A DNA stretch of 64,000 bases from Flavobacterium rhamnosiphilum (GCF_004349195.1 NZ_SMLG01000001.1:772088-836087); one strand, 5' to 3'; counted from the stretch's first letter, positions 32,977-41,716 are shown. Made by a program: numbers and translations. The notes: generated by a model from the sequence alone, not told the origin.

Positions 32977-33954
32977 ATGAATGTCACCTCTAAAATAAAA
33001 CAGCCCATTTTCAACGAAATGGAACTTTTTGAAAAAAAGTTCTACGAATCGATGACTTCCAAAGTGGCTTTGTTAAATAGAATTACCTATTATATTGTAA
33101 ACAGAAAGGGAAAGCAAATGCGTCCGATGTTCGTTTTTCTGACTGCAAAAATGGTTTCGGGAGGTATTGTGAACGACAGAACCTATCGTGGTGCCTGCGT
33201 TATTGAGCTTATTCACACAGCGACATTAGTTCACGATGATGTAGTGGATGACAGTAATCGCAGAAGAGGTTTTTTCTCCATCAATGCGCTTTGGAAAAAT
33301 AAAATTGCGGTACTTGTGGGTGATTATTTATTGTCCAAAGGGCTGTTGCTTTCCATTGATAATGGAGATTTCGATTTGCTTCGAATTATTTCTGTCGCAG
33401 TTCGCGAAATGAGTGAAGGTGAATTACTTCAAATTGAAAAAGCCCGAAGACTTGATATCACAGAAGATATTTACTATGAAATCATTCGAAAAAAGACAGC
33501 GACACTTATTGCTGCCTGTTGTGCTCTTGGCGCAAGATCCGTTATTGAAGATGAAGTTCAGGTAGAAAATATGCGAAAATTTGGAGAACTCATTGGGATG
33601 GCTTTCCAAATAAAAGATGATTTATTCGATTACACCGAAGATGCCATTGGTAAACCTACCGGAATTGATATCAAAGAACAAAAAATGACTCTGCCTCTCA
33701 TTCACGTTTTGAATACGTGTACTTCTAAAGAGAAAACATGGCTTATCAATTCCATTAAAAACCATAATAAAGATAAAAAACGCGTCAAAGAAGTTATTGC
33801 TTTTGTAAAAAACAATAACGGATTGCTTTATGCAGAACAAAAAATGATAGAATTTCAGCAAGAAGCACTTTTGCTTTTAGATAGTTATTCTGATTCGGAG
33901 TTTAAAGATGCGCTGATTTTAATGGTAAATTATGTGATTGAAAGAAAAAAATAA
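32977..33954 (+). CDS. Trans-polyprenyl diphosphate synthase (octaprenyl type)
   Basis: 325 residues, all-helical trans-isoprenyl diphosphate synthase. The first Asp-rich motif is HDDVVDDSNRRRG (87-92) and the second is IKDDLFDYTED; both are needed for Mg-diphosphate binding. The KGKQMRP motif near residue 46 is also present. Length and motif spacing fit long-chain synthases such as IspB, which make the side chain of menaquinone. Chain length cannot be set from sequence alone, so I leave the symbol empty. Monocistronic; followed by a weak AT-only hairpin at 33953-33973. Confidence 0.92.
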   Translation: MNVTSKIKQPIFNEMELFEKKFYESMTSKVALLNRITYYIVNRKGKQMRPMFVFLTAKMVSGGIVNDRTYRGACVIELIHTATLVHDDVVDDSNRRRGFFSINALWKNKIAVLVGDYLLSKGLLLSIDNGDFDLLRIISVAVREMSEGELLQIEKARRLDITEDIYYEIIRKKTATLIAACCALGARSVIEDEVQVENMRKFGELIGMAFQIKDDLFDYTEDAIGKPTGIDIKEQKMTLPLIHVLNTCTSKEKTWLINSIKNHNKDKKRVKEVIAFVKNNNGLLYAEQKMIEFQQEALLLLDSYSDSEFKDALILMVNYVIERKK

Positions 33955-34049
33955 TTATTTTTTTTAAATAATTTTCTCTCGTTAACTATTGATTTTATTG
34001 ACTTTTTTGGTTTTCAATTTGTAAAAACAAAAATGTTTCTATTTAAGAT

Positions 34050-34077
34050 GCAACCTTTTTGCAATCCAACTCGTCTA
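34050..34077 (+). promoter_or_regulatory. ECF-sigma-type promoter (GCAACC/CGTCTA)
   Basis: GCAACC (34050-34055) and CGTCTA (34072-34077), with 17 bp between AAC and CGTC, match the general ECF sigma pattern of an AAC-containing -35 and a CGTC -10. It lies 87 bp upstream of the ECF sigma gene, so the operon is probably autoregulated. It does not match the housekeeping TAnnTTTG pattern. Confidence 0.7.
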
Positions 34078-34099
34078 TGCTAATAGAAGTCAGGTTCAA

Positions 34100-34163
34100 T
34101 ATCAAAAATCAATTGCAATAGCAATGAAAAATATTGAAATTGAAATTGCCATTGAAATTATTT
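34100..34163. repeat. Short AATTGC/ATTGAAATT repeat block, copy 1
   Basis: The leader of the sigma gene holds ATCAA...AATTGCAATAGCAATG, then AATATTGAAATTG, then AAATTGCCATTGAAATT. Very similar text lies between murG and murC (54515-54606). The 30 bp before 34164 are made of this repeat, so the in-frame TTG at 34134 is not a credible start. Confidence 0.6.
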
Positions 34164-34724
34164 ATGAAAGTAATCAACTTACATCAGGAGGAAAATGAAT
34201 TAATCCAGTTAGCTGTCGAAAATAATCGGCAGGCGCAACAGCAGATTTATACCAAGTTTTCTCCAAAAATGTTAAGCGTTTGCCGCCAATACATAAAAGA
34301 CATTCATCAAGCCGAAGATATTATGATTACTGCTTTTATGAAAGTGTTTACGAATCTGAATAATTTTCAGCACAAAGGAAGTTTTGAAGGCTGGATTAGA
34401 AGAATCATGGTCAACGAATGTATTTCTTTTATCCGAGTTGAAAAAAAGCTAAAATATAGTGAAGATGAAACCTATTTTGAAGAAAGTTTTAATAACATCG
34501 AAAGCCAATTTTCAATAGCTGACATTCAATTTTTAATAGACAGTTTGCCGGATGGCTATAAAATGGTTTTCAATTTATATGCTATCGAAGGATATAAACA
34601 TCACGAAATTGCAACTATGTTAGGGATTAATGAAGGAACATCAAAGTCGCAATTGTCACATGCCAGAAAAATGCTGCAAGGACAGATTAGCAAATTAAAA
34701 AATTACAGTTATGGAACCGAATAA
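34164..34724 (+). CDS. ECF-type RNA polymerase sigma factor
   Basis: 186 residues. Region 2 reads FSPKMLSVCRQYIKDIHQAEDIMITAFMKVFTNLNNFQHKGSFEGWIRRIMVNECISFIR, and region 4 reads LPDGYKMVFNLYAIEGYKHHEIATMLGINEGTSKSQLSHARKMLQ. I start at the ATG at 34164; the 30 bp before it are repeat sequence and begin with TTG. The gene overlaps the membrane anti-sigma candidate by 14 bp and has an ECF-type promoter in front, so it is likely to activate its own operon. Signal and regulon unknown. Confidence 0.9.
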   Translation: MKVINLHQEENELIQLAVENNRQAQQQIYTKFSPKMLSVCRQYIKDIHQAEDIMITAFMKVFTNLNNFQHKGSFEGWIRRIMVNECISFIRVEKKLKYSEDETYFEESFNNIESQFSIADIQFLIDSLPDGYKMVFNLYAIEGYKHHEIATMLGINEGTSKSQLSHARKMLQGQISKLKNYSYGTE

Positions 34725-35403
34725 ATTAGAAACACAGTTCAAAGAGCAATTGAATTCTCGGGAGATCAAACCATCAGAAATGGCTTGGAGCAAATTGGAT
34801 GCGATGCTTACGGTTGCTGAAAAACCAAAAGCTAAATTTCCTTGGTTGTTTATAGCTGCCAGTTTTGTTGGATTTCTATTGATAGGAACGGTTTATTTTG
34901 GTCAAAAAGAAAATACAATTGAAAATCAGAAAAATGAGATTGTTATTCAGAATTCAGTTGCTCCAAAAGCTACTGTAGTCCCTGATAATAGTATAAAACT
35001 AAAAACGGAGGATGAAAAAGGTTTAGTTGCCAATGTTGTCCAAAAATCTACTTCGGGAACTAACAAAACTCCAATTTTAAAAGAAAAATCGATAGACGTT
35101 AACAATAATTCAAATCAAAATCAAGCAGCAGAAGTTTCAATTAGTAATCAAAAAACAGAACAAAAATTAATCAAATCACAAATCAGCGATGTTACAGTTG
35201 ACGAACTGTTAGCAGTTGCTGGAAATCCTTCGAAAAAGGAAAATCAATTGAATCAAAAACTGGCTGTACATGTAAATGCCGGTAATTTACTTTCGCAGGT
35301 AGATGGAGAATTAGAACTTTCCTTTCGAGAAAAAGTAATTAGTAAAGTAAGCAAGAATTTTCAAACCATAAAAGTGGCTCTAGCTAATAGAAATCTACAA
35401 TAA
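34711..35403 (+). CDS. Probable membrane anti-sigma factor
   Basis: 230 residues with a 42-residue cytoplasmic N-terminus, one transmembrane helix (about 43-62, FPWLFIAASFVGFLLIGTVYF) and a low-complexity Gln/Asn/Lys/Ser-rich periplasmic part. The last 55 residues (LLSQVDGELELSFREKVISKVSKNFQTIKVAL) are more structured. There is no zinc-binding HxxxCxxC anti-sigma motif. The call rests on topology, on the 14-bp overlap with the upstream sigma gene, and on position; it is inference, though this sigma/anti-sigma arrangement is standard in Bacteroidota. Confidence 0.65.
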   Translation: MEPNKLETQFKEQLNSREIKPSEMAWSKLDAMLTVAEKPKAKFPWLFIAASFVGFLLIGTVYFGQKENTIENQKNEIVIQNSVAPKATVVPDNSIKLKTEDEKGLVANVVQKSTSGTNKTPILKEKSIDVNNNSNQNQAAEVSISNQKTEQKLIKSQISDVTVDELLAVAGNPSKKENQLNQKLAVHVNAGNLLSQVDGELELSFREKVISKVSKNFQTIKVALANRNLQ

Positions 35404-35437
35404 ATCAATCATCAATCACCTTTAAAACCAAATCATC

Positions 35438-36541
35438 ATGAGAAATTTTACAATTTACTTAGTAGTACTGTTATGTCTTTTTGCCAGTAGAATGCTAGCG
35501 CAAGAATCTTTTGAGACAAGAGCAAAAAAAATTGCCGAAAAGATTGAAAAAATCACCAAAGAAGAAAAAGAAACATTAAAATTAGAAGTGGAGGAAGTTA
35601 ATGTTCAATTAGAAAAAGGAGTAATTACTAAAGAACAAGCTGATTTAAAAAAACAAAGATTGGCTCAGGCAAGAGCAACAATAATTGAAAATAAAGTAAC
35701 AGTTGCCCAAGAGGAACTGAAAGATTTAGTGCAACAGAAAGTTGATGGCAAAATTAATAACCAATCATCTGATGTCCAAAAATGGGAAGGGGCAATAATT
35801 GTAATTGGCGAAAATAATGATTCTATAAGTAAAAATAAAACGGAGATTAATATTACTTCAATGAAAGTGTATCAAGGCCAAAAAGAGAAAAATGATCGCC
35901 AATCAAAAAGAACAACATCTCAAGTGGTTTTTGCAGCAGGATTAAATAATGTTGTGACAAATGGGACCACAGATAAATCGGATTTTAGATATTGGGGTTC
36001 ACATTTTTACGAATGGGGTTTAACATATAACACCAGAATTATAAAAAGCGATAATCTTTTGCATTTAAAATATGGATTTTCTGTAATGTATAATAATCTT
36101 CGTCCTACAGGCAACAGGAGTTTTGTAGTGAATAATAATCAAACGAATCTAGAAATAAACCCAATTCATCAAGATGAATCTCGTTTTAAAAATGTATATT
36201 TAGTGGCACCAGTTCATTTAGAGTTTGATTTTTCGGGTAAAAAAATAAAAGAGAACAAGCCATTTTTTAAAACGCATCAAAGTGTCCGTTTTGGAATAGG
36301 AGGTTATGCAGGAATCAATTTGAAATCAAAGCAAATTATCAAGTATGATGACAATGATTTAAAAGCTACGGAAAAAACCAAAGGGGATTTCAATACCAGT
36401 AATTTTATCTATGGTTTGAGTTCTTATATAGGCTACGAGGTCACGAGTTTATATGTGAAATATGATTTGAATCCTTTGTTTAAAGACAATGCGGTGAAAC
36501 AAAATAACGTTTCCTTAGGAGTGCGTTTCGATTTTAATTAG
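35438..36541 (+). CDS. Exported coiled-coil plus beta-barrel-like protein of the ECF operon
   Basis: 367 residues. Signal peptide (ends ASRMLAQ), then a strongly charged helical stretch (about 24-100; AKKIAEKIEKITKEEKETLKLEVEEVNVQLEKG) that looks like a coiled coil. From about 155 to the end come alternating beta strands finishing in VSLGVRFDFN, the pattern of a small outer-membrane beta-barrel. I do not recognise a named family. As third gene behind sigma and anti-sigma, it is a natural candidate for an envelope sensor or an envelope target of the regulon. Function not known. Confidence 0.65.
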   Translation: MRNFTIYLVVLLCLFASRMLAQESFETRAKKIAEKIEKITKEEKETLKLEVEEVNVQLEKGVITKEQADLKKQRLAQARATIIENKVTVAQEELKDLVQQKVDGKINNQSSDVQKWEGAIIVIGENNDSISKNKTEINITSMKVYQGQKEKNDRQSKRTTSQVVFAAGLNNVVTNGTTDKSDFRYWGSHFYEWGLTYNTRIIKSDNLLHLKYGFSVMYNNLRPTGNRSFVVNNNQTNLEINPIHQDESRFKNVYLVAPVHLEFDFSGKKIKENKPFFKTHQSVRFGIGGYAGINLKSKQIIKYDDNDLKATEKTKGDFNTSNFIYGLSSYIGYEVTSLYVKYDLNPLFKDNAVKQNNVSLGVRFDFN

Positions 36542-36566
36542 AAATTGTTTTAGTTAGTTTTTTAAG

Positions 36567-36605
36567 AACCCTTTCAGAGTTTCAAACGCTGAAAGGGTTT
36601 ATATC
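36567..36605 (+). terminator. Terminator of the ECF operon
   Basis: AACCCTTTCAG and CTGAAAGGGTT, with a further inner GTTT/AAAC pairing, form a long stem. The following TTTATATCTTT is only moderately T-rich, so termination may be partial. Confidence 0.7.
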
Positions 36606-36655
36606 TTTAAAAACTTTGTAACTTTGACCTTTTACAACTTTGACCTTATATTAAA

Positions 36656-38638
36656 TTGATTTCAAAAGCCACTATAGATACTGTTTTCGAAACTTCTCGT
36701 GTAGAGGAAGTTATTGGCGATTTCGTACAATTAAAACGTGCGGGAAGCAACTTCAAAGGATTAAGTCCGTTTTCTGAAGAGCGTTCTCCATCGTTTATGG
36801 TTTCGCCAGCTAAGGGAATTTGGAAAGATTTTAGTTCTGGAAAAGGAGGGAATTCTGTCGCTTTCTTGATGGAACACGAAAAATTCACGTATCCGGAAGC
36901 CATTCGCTATTTAGCCAAAAAATACAATATCGAAATTGAAGAAACCGAGCAGACGGATGAAGAAAAATCCAATACTGATGTTCGAGAAAGCATGTATTTG
37001 GTTTCAGAATTTGCAAAAACCTATTTTCATAATACACTTTTAAACTCTGAAGAAGGGAAAGCAATTGGCTATTCTTATTTTAAAGAACGCGGTTTTACCA
37101 ATGAAATCATAAAGAAATTTGGATTGGGTTATTCCCCGGAAGCTTGGGATGCTTTTACCAAAGAAGCATTAGGGAAAGGATATAAATTAGAATTTCTGGA
37201 AAGTACGGGTTTAACAATTGCAAGAGAAGACAGGCCATTTGACCGTTTCAAAAGTCGTGTGATGTTTCCAATACAAAGTATGTCAGGAAGAGTACTCGGT
37301 TTTGGAGGAAGGATTCTTACCAATGATAAAAAGGCGGCAAAATACCTGAACTCACCAGAAAGTGAAATTTATCATAAAAGCAAAGTTTTGTATGGTATTT
37401 TTCAAGCCAAACAATCCATTGCGAAATTGAATAATTGTTATTTGGTCGAAGGATATACGGATGTAATTCAGTTCAACCAATCCGGAATTGAAAATGTTGT
37501 TGCTTCCTCAGGGACCGCTTTGACGCCAGATCAAATCCGATTGGTAAATAGATTGACAAAGAATATTACGGTTCTTTTTGATGGAGATGCTGCCGGTTTA
37601 CGCGCTTCGATTCGAGGAATCGATTTGATTCTTGAAGAGGGAATGAATGTGAAGGTATGTACATTTCCTGATGGAGAAGATCCGGATAGTTTTGCCAAGA
37701 AAACGTCTTATGATGATTTAGTTTTATACCTCGAAAATAATGCGAAAGATTTCATTCAGTTCAAAGCATCGCTTTTGATGAATGAAGCCAAGAATGATCC
37801 CATAAAAAAAGCGGATTTAATTCGAGATATGGTAGTCAGTATTTCGAAAATCCCAGATAGAATTCAACGCGAAATTTATATTCAGGAATGTTCCAGAATT
37901 ATGGATATTTCGGAACAAGTGCTTGTCAGTACCTTAGCGCAATTAGTTCAAAAAGATGTTGTTGAAGTTGGGAAAAAGCAAAAAAAAGAGCAATTGCAGA
38001 ATGCTTTTGACTATGTTAAAAATGAAGATACAGTTGAGGCGGATAAAGTAGATTCTCTGTATCGATTTGAACGTAAAATAATTGAAATCCTGTTGCTTTA
38101 TGGTAATAAAACAGAAAAATTTGAAGAAGTTCTATTAAAGTCAAATAGTGATGGAGAAATTATAGACGTTACTGAAGTTAAAGAATTAAAAGTTTTTCAG
38201 AAAATATATTTGAGTTTGCAAGATGATGAAGTAGAATTTGCAAGTCCTATATTTAGAGAGATTTATAAAAATTTAATAGATTATTATTTGCAAAATGAGG
38301 ATTCTGGACTTGAAAAATATATCAATCATTTTCAGTCAGGTATTCCAGATGAAGTAACTAATATTATAATGGAGGATGAGAAAAATGTATTGCATAATTG
38401 GGTAGGTCAAAATATTTTTCCTAAAACCAAAGATGAAATGTTAAATCAGGATGTTTCAGATACATTACTTACTTTAAGATGGTTTTTACTGAGTGAAATT
38501 ATAGAAGAGTTAAAAAACTCAGTCTCTAATGAACCAGATTCGGATAATATGGAGTCGCTATCTTTAGTGATGAATTATATCGAGTTAAGAGGGAAATTTT
38601 CAAAAAAATTAGGAAGAGTTGTGGTACGCTATCATTAA
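36656..38638 (+). CDS. dnaG: DNA primase, without zinc ligands in the CHC2 domain
   Basis: 660 residues, starting at a TTG (36656); the family N-terminus ISKATIDTVFETSRVEEVIGDFVQLK supports this start and no ATG is nearby. The DnaG fold is complete: zinc-finger-like region (30-70), DnaG catalytic N-domain, TOPRIM with LVEGYTD and LFDGDAAG, and a C-terminal helicase-interaction region. In the zinc finger, however, CPFH has become SPFS (Ser37, Ser40) and CxxC has become DFSS (Asp58, Ser61), so all four zinc ligands are absent while the surrounding fold motif (SPSFMVSP, GKGGN) is kept. It should still prime replication in the cytoplasm, but the zinc site cannot form. Confidence 0.93.
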   Translation: MISKATIDTVFETSRVEEVIGDFVQLKRAGSNFKGLSPFSEERSPSFMVSPAKGIWKDFSSGKGGNSVAFLMEHEKFTYPEAIRYLAKKYNIEIEETEQTDEEKSNTDVRESMYLVSEFAKTYFHNTLLNSEEGKAIGYSYFKERGFTNEIIKKFGLGYSPEAWDAFTKEALGKGYKLEFLESTGLTIAREDRPFDRFKSRVMFPIQSMSGRVLGFGGRILTNDKKAAKYLNSPESEIYHKSKVLYGIFQAKQSIAKLNNCYLVEGYTDVIQFNQSGIENVVASSGTALTPDQIRLVNRLTKNITVLFDGDAAGLRASIRGIDLILEEGMNVKVCTFPDGEDPDSFAKKTSYDDLVLYLENNAKDFIQFKASLLMNEAKNDPIKKADLIRDMVVSISKIPDRIQREIYIQECSRIMDISEQVLVSTLAQLVQKDVVEVGKKQKKEQLQNAFDYVKNEDTVEADKVDSLYRFERKIIEILLLYGNKTEKFEEVLLKSNSDGEIIDVTEVKELKVFQKIYLSLQDDEVEFASPIFREIYKNLIDYYLQNEDSGLEKYINHFQSGIPDEVTNIIMEDEKNVLHNWVGQNIFPKTKDEMLNQDVSDTLLTLRWFLLSEIIEELKNSVSNEPDSDNMESLSLVMNYIELRGKFSKKLGRVVVRYH

Positions 38639-38670
38639 AGGAGCATGATTTTTTCACTCCATAATAATTA

Positions 38671-38718
38671 AAAAAGCTCTGTGTCATCTGAAGCAAATTC
38701 AGATAATACAGAGCTTTT
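38671..38718. terminator. Bidirectional terminator between dnaG and the response regulator
   Basis: AAAAAGCTCTGTGT and ACAGAGCTTTT form the outer stem and ATCTGAA/TTCAGAT the inner stem. It sits between the convergent dnaG and regulator genes and has T-runs at both ends. Confidence 0.8.
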
Positions 38719-38793
38719 GTTTATGGTGATGGATTACAATGTATTAATCCATTCTTTTTCAAGAAAAATAGAGAGAGTTATGCTGTGGTATTC

Positions 38794-39423
38794 TTAAACG
38801 ATCTCTAAAGTTTTTGCTTTGTTTACCAAGTCTACTAAATTGGTAACATTTAGTTTTGTTAGTAATCGTAATTTGTACGTACTAATTGTTTTTTCATTGA
38901 GTTTCAGAATTTCAGCAATCTCATGATTTTTCTTCCCATCACTTAGATAACGTAAAACTTCTACTTCTCGATTGGAAAGCTTACGATATAAGCGCTCGCT
39001 CTTACTTTGTTTTGCAATTAATGCTAGATTTTTCTTTACAGTCTCATTCATGATTATCTTGCCTTGGTGGACTTTGATAATCGATTGGCCTAGAGTTTCT
39101 AACTTTTCTTTTTTGTGGATAAACCCAGAAACTCCCGCTTTAATAGCATTGGGTGCATAAATTTGTTCTGAAAGACCACTGAAGATAATAATTTTAGTTT
39201 TTGGAAAATTTTTCAAGATTGCTTTAACCTCAAAAATACTGGAAAGACCTTCCAGTTCCAAATCTAAAATCAATACATCAATTTCTTTAGTTAAAAGGAT
39301 ATCCCGTACCATCAAGAAATTACCTACATTGGCAACTATTGATATCTCTGCATTATCTTTAAAGTAAGATTTTACTCCAAAATGCACAACAGGATAATTA
39401 TCGGCTATACATACTTTAATCAT
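38794..39423 (-). CDS. Orphan response regulator, NarL/FixJ (LuxR HTH) type
   Basis: 209 residues. Receiver domain (1-120) with phosphoacceptor Asp54 in VLILDLEL, the switch Ser in IIIFSG and the conserved Lys in FIHKKE; the acidic pocket has Asp8 but Asn9 in place of the second Asp. A LuxR-type helix-turn-helix (about 145-205; LSNREVEVLRYLSDGKKNHEIAEILKLNEKTISTYKLRL) follows. No histidine kinase is adjacent, so its partner and targets are unknown. Single gene, closed by the shared terminator. Confidence 0.9.
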   Translation of the reverse strand: MIKVCIADNYPVVHFGVKSYFKDNAEISIVANVGNFLMVRDILLTKEIDVLILDLELEGLSSIFEVKAILKNFPKTKIIIFSGLSEQIYAPNAIKAGVSGFIHKKEKLETLGQSIIKVHQGKIIMNETVKKNLALIAKQSKSERLYRKLSNREVEVLRYLSDGKKNHEIAEILKLNEKTISTYKLRLLTKLNVTNLVDLVNKAKTLEIV

Positions 39424-39517
39424 GATTTTAAATTTTTAGAATTAATTGTTATTGGAAGTGTAAAATTAATAAATAAATTCTGTAATTAATTGTAAATCAA
39501 TATAAAATGTGACTTCT

Positions 39518-40318
39518 TTATTTTTTTGGGATAAAACAAACAGGAATTGCGGTCATTTTATGTTGATTAATAGTATTTAATCGCTTATAAATTTCGAAAA
39601 CAACTTTTTCTCTTCCTGAAAAAGCATTCGAAGATTGTCCGGCTTCATCTTGGGTCATTGCCCATTCCAGCTCGTCATAACTGGCTCCTAATTGATCTTC
39701 ATCTGTTCTTTCGTCACCAAATAATCCATCAGTAGGGGATGCATTTAAAATAGAATCCGGTACTTTTAAGTAATTGCCCAAAAGAAAGACTTCAGACTTC
39801 ATTAAATCAGCAATAGGACTCAAATCAACTCCGCCATCACCATATTTTGTATAAAAACCCACTCCGAAATCTTCTACTTTGTTTCCAGTTCCTGCCACTA
39901 ATAAGCAATGAATGCCGGCAAAGTAATAAAGTGTTGTCATTCTTAACCGTGCTCGGGTATTGGCAAGTGATAAATGAACTTTATCGGAATCTGAAATATA
40001 GGGTACAGCTTTCTTGAAAGTTTCGAAAACGGAGCTCAAATCAGCTTCAATACTGGATACATTAGGAAATCTTTTTTTTAATTGTTCAATATGTTCCCGT
40101 CCACGGGTTATGTGACTTTGTGCCTGATGGATGGGCATTTCAACGCATAAAACTTTTAATCCTGTTTGTGCACATAATGTTGAGGTAACTGCCGAATCTA
40201 CTCCTCCGGAAACCCCAATTACAAAACCATTCACTTTTGCATTTTCGGCATATTTTTTTAACCAATTTACAATATGGGTATTCACTTTTTCAACCTGTAA
40301 TGTACTTTTTTTAGTCAT
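39518..40318 (-). CDS. nadE: NAD+ synthase, ammonia-dependent type
   Basis: 266 residues, the size of the synthetase domain alone, without the N-terminal glutaminase domain of the long NadE. The ATP pyrophosphatase P-loop is GVSGGVDSAVTS (37-42). Other family blocks are NTRARLRMTTLYY, GTGNKVEDFGVGFYTKYGDGG and SPTDGLFGDERTDEDQLG. It makes NAD+ from deamido-NAD with ammonia and ATP in the cytoplasm. It lies head-to-head with gldB. Confidence 0.95.
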   Translation of the reverse strand: MTKKSTLQVEKVNTHIVNWLKKYAENAKVNGFVIGVSGGVDSAVTSTLCAQTGLKVLCVEMPIHQAQSHITRGREHIEQLKKRFPNVSSIEADLSSVFETFKKAVPYISDSDKVHLSLANTRARLRMTTLYYFAGIHCLLVAGTGNKVEDFGVGFYTKYGDGGVDLSPIADLMKSEVFLLGNYLKVPDSILNASPTDGLFGDERTDEDQLGASYDELEWAMTQDEAGQSSNAFSGREKVVFEIYKRLNTINQHKMTAIPVCFIPKK

Positions 40319-40347
40319 AATAGTTTACATTTTAAAAATCAGGAATG

Positions 40348-40355
40348 TATATTTG
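40348..40355 (+). promoter_or_regulatory. -7 element TATATTTG upstream of gldB
   Basis: TATATTTG matches TAnnTTTG, 64 bp before the gldB ATG, in the divergent nadE-gldB gap. The -33 part is not clear. Confidence 0.45.
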
Positions 40356-40418
40356 CAAAATCAATTTGTTGCGCATTCGTTTCCTTAGATTCTTTGGACA
40401 CAAATTTAATTAATATAT

Positions 40419-41375
40419 ATGAAAAAATATCTGTTTCTTGTAGTCTTTTGTCTCTTTATTTTATCCTGTGACAAGAAAAATAAAGTTGAAAGTGCCGTGA
40501 CAGCAATTCCTTTAGAAGTAAAAGTGGAACGCTTTGACAAAATATTTTTTGAAACTCCACCTCAGGATTTAGAGAAAGTAAAAAAAGAATTTCCGTTTTT
40601 TTTTCCTCCGGGAAACGATAATAGTGTGTGGTTGCATAAAATGCAAGATCCGATGTGGAGAGAATTGTACACGGAAGTTCAAAAAAAGTATGCTGATTTT
40701 CAACCTGTAAGAATAGAATTGGAGTCACTTTTTAAACACATCAAATATTATTTTCCTAAGACAAAAATACCAAAAGTAATCACTATAATCTCTGAAATGG
40801 ATTATAAAAACAAGGCTATTTATGCGGATAGTTTGGTTGTTATTTCACTTGAATTGTATTTAGGAAAGGATCATAAGTTTTATCAGTTTCCAAATTATTT
40901 GAAACAAAATTTTGAGGAAAGACAAATCGCTCCAGATGTAGTTTCGAGTTTTTCGGAACGTCAAATTCCGCCTGTTTTGGACAAAAATTTACTTAGTCAA
41001 ATGATTTATTATGGAAAGCAATTGTATTTAAAAGACTTACTTTTGCCGGATTATACCGATGCCGAAAAGATGGGATATACTCCAGAACAGATAACATGGT
41101 GTCAAGAAAATGAAAGTTATATGTGGCGTTATTTTATTGAAAAAGAAATGCTTTACAGTAATGATCAAAAGTTAATTTCCCGGTTTATAAATCCGGCACC
41201 ATTTTCTAAATTTTATTTAGAAATTGATAATGAATCACCAGGGCAGGTTGGTGCCTGGATAGGATGGCAAATGGTACGTTCTTATATGAAAAATAATGAA
41301 GTGCCTTTGGTAGATTTATTAAAAACCAATGCAAAAGAAATATTTGTGAAATCAAAATACAAACCCAAGAAGTAA
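40419..41375 (+). CDS. gldB: Gliding motility lipoprotein GldB
   Basis: 318 residues. Lipoprotein signal with Cys17 (FCLFILSC), then the GldB family pattern: VERFDKIFFETPPQDLEKVKKEFPFFFPP, FKHIKYYFPKTKIPKV, YLGKDHKFYQFPNYL and the conserved end block NESPGQVGAWIGWQMVRSYMKNN. GldB is an inner-membrane or periplasmic lipoprotein required for gliding in F. johnsoniae. The stop codon shares a base with the gldC start (TAATG). Confidence 0.95.
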   Translation: MKKYLFLVVFCLFILSCDKKNKVESAVTAIPLEVKVERFDKIFFETPPQDLEKVKKEFPFFFPPGNDNSVWLHKMQDPMWRELYTEVQKKYADFQPVRIELESLFKHIKYYFPKTKIPKVITIISEMDYKNKAIYADSLVVISLELYLGKDHKFYQFPNYLKQNFEERQIAPDVVSSFSERQIPPVLDKNLLSQMIYYGKQLYLKDLLLPDYTDAEKMGYTPEQITWCQENESYMWRYFIEKEMLYSNDQKLISRFINPAPFSKFYLEIDNESPGQVGAWIGWQMVRSYMKNNEVPLVDLLKTNAKEIFVKSKYKPKK

Positions 41376-41710
41376 TGTCGAATAAAAATACATCAGAAAT
41401 TAAGTTTCTAATTGAATTGGATGAAAACCGTGTTCCGGAAAAACTACTATGGTCTGCCAAAGACGGTGGAGTAGAACAAGAAGAGGCAAAAGCAATTATG
41501 TTGTCTATCTGGGACAGCAAGGCAAAAGAAAGTATGCGAATTGATTTATGGACTAAAGATATGCCGGTTGACGAAATGAAAATTTTCTTTCACCAGACTT
41601 TAGTGGCGATGTCCGAAACATTCAAACGTGCTACAGATGACGAAAAAATGGCAGATACCATGAAAGATTTCTGCGATTATTTTGCAGAGAAATTGGAGTT
41701 GACGAAATGA
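41375..41710 (+). CDS. gldC: Gliding motility protein GldC
   Basis: 111 residues without a signal peptide. Family features are EIKFLIELDENRVPEKLLWSAKDGG and the C-terminal DTMKDFCDYFAEKLEL. GldC is a small cytoplasmic protein that aids GldB-dependent gliding but is not essential in F. johnsoniae. It is coupled to gldB by a TAATG junction and followed by a terminator. Confidence 0.95.
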   Translation: MSNKNTSEIKFLIELDENRVPEKLLWSAKDGGVEQEEAKAIMLSIWDSKAKESMRIDLWTKDMPVDEMKIFFHQTLVAMSETFKRATDDEKMADTMKDFCDYFAEKLELTK

Positions 41711-41716
41711 TTATAA

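Noticed and set aside
34134..34163. In-frame TTG start adding ten residues (MKLKLPLKLF) to the ECF sigma factor
   Set aside because: The added codons are the intergenic ATTGAAATT repeat that also occurs before murC, and the sigma fold starts normally from the ATG at 34164.
36656..36700. Sequencing error as the cause of the missing DnaG zinc ligands
   Set aside because: Four separate in-frame substitutions with conserved surroundings cannot come from one or two base-calling errors.
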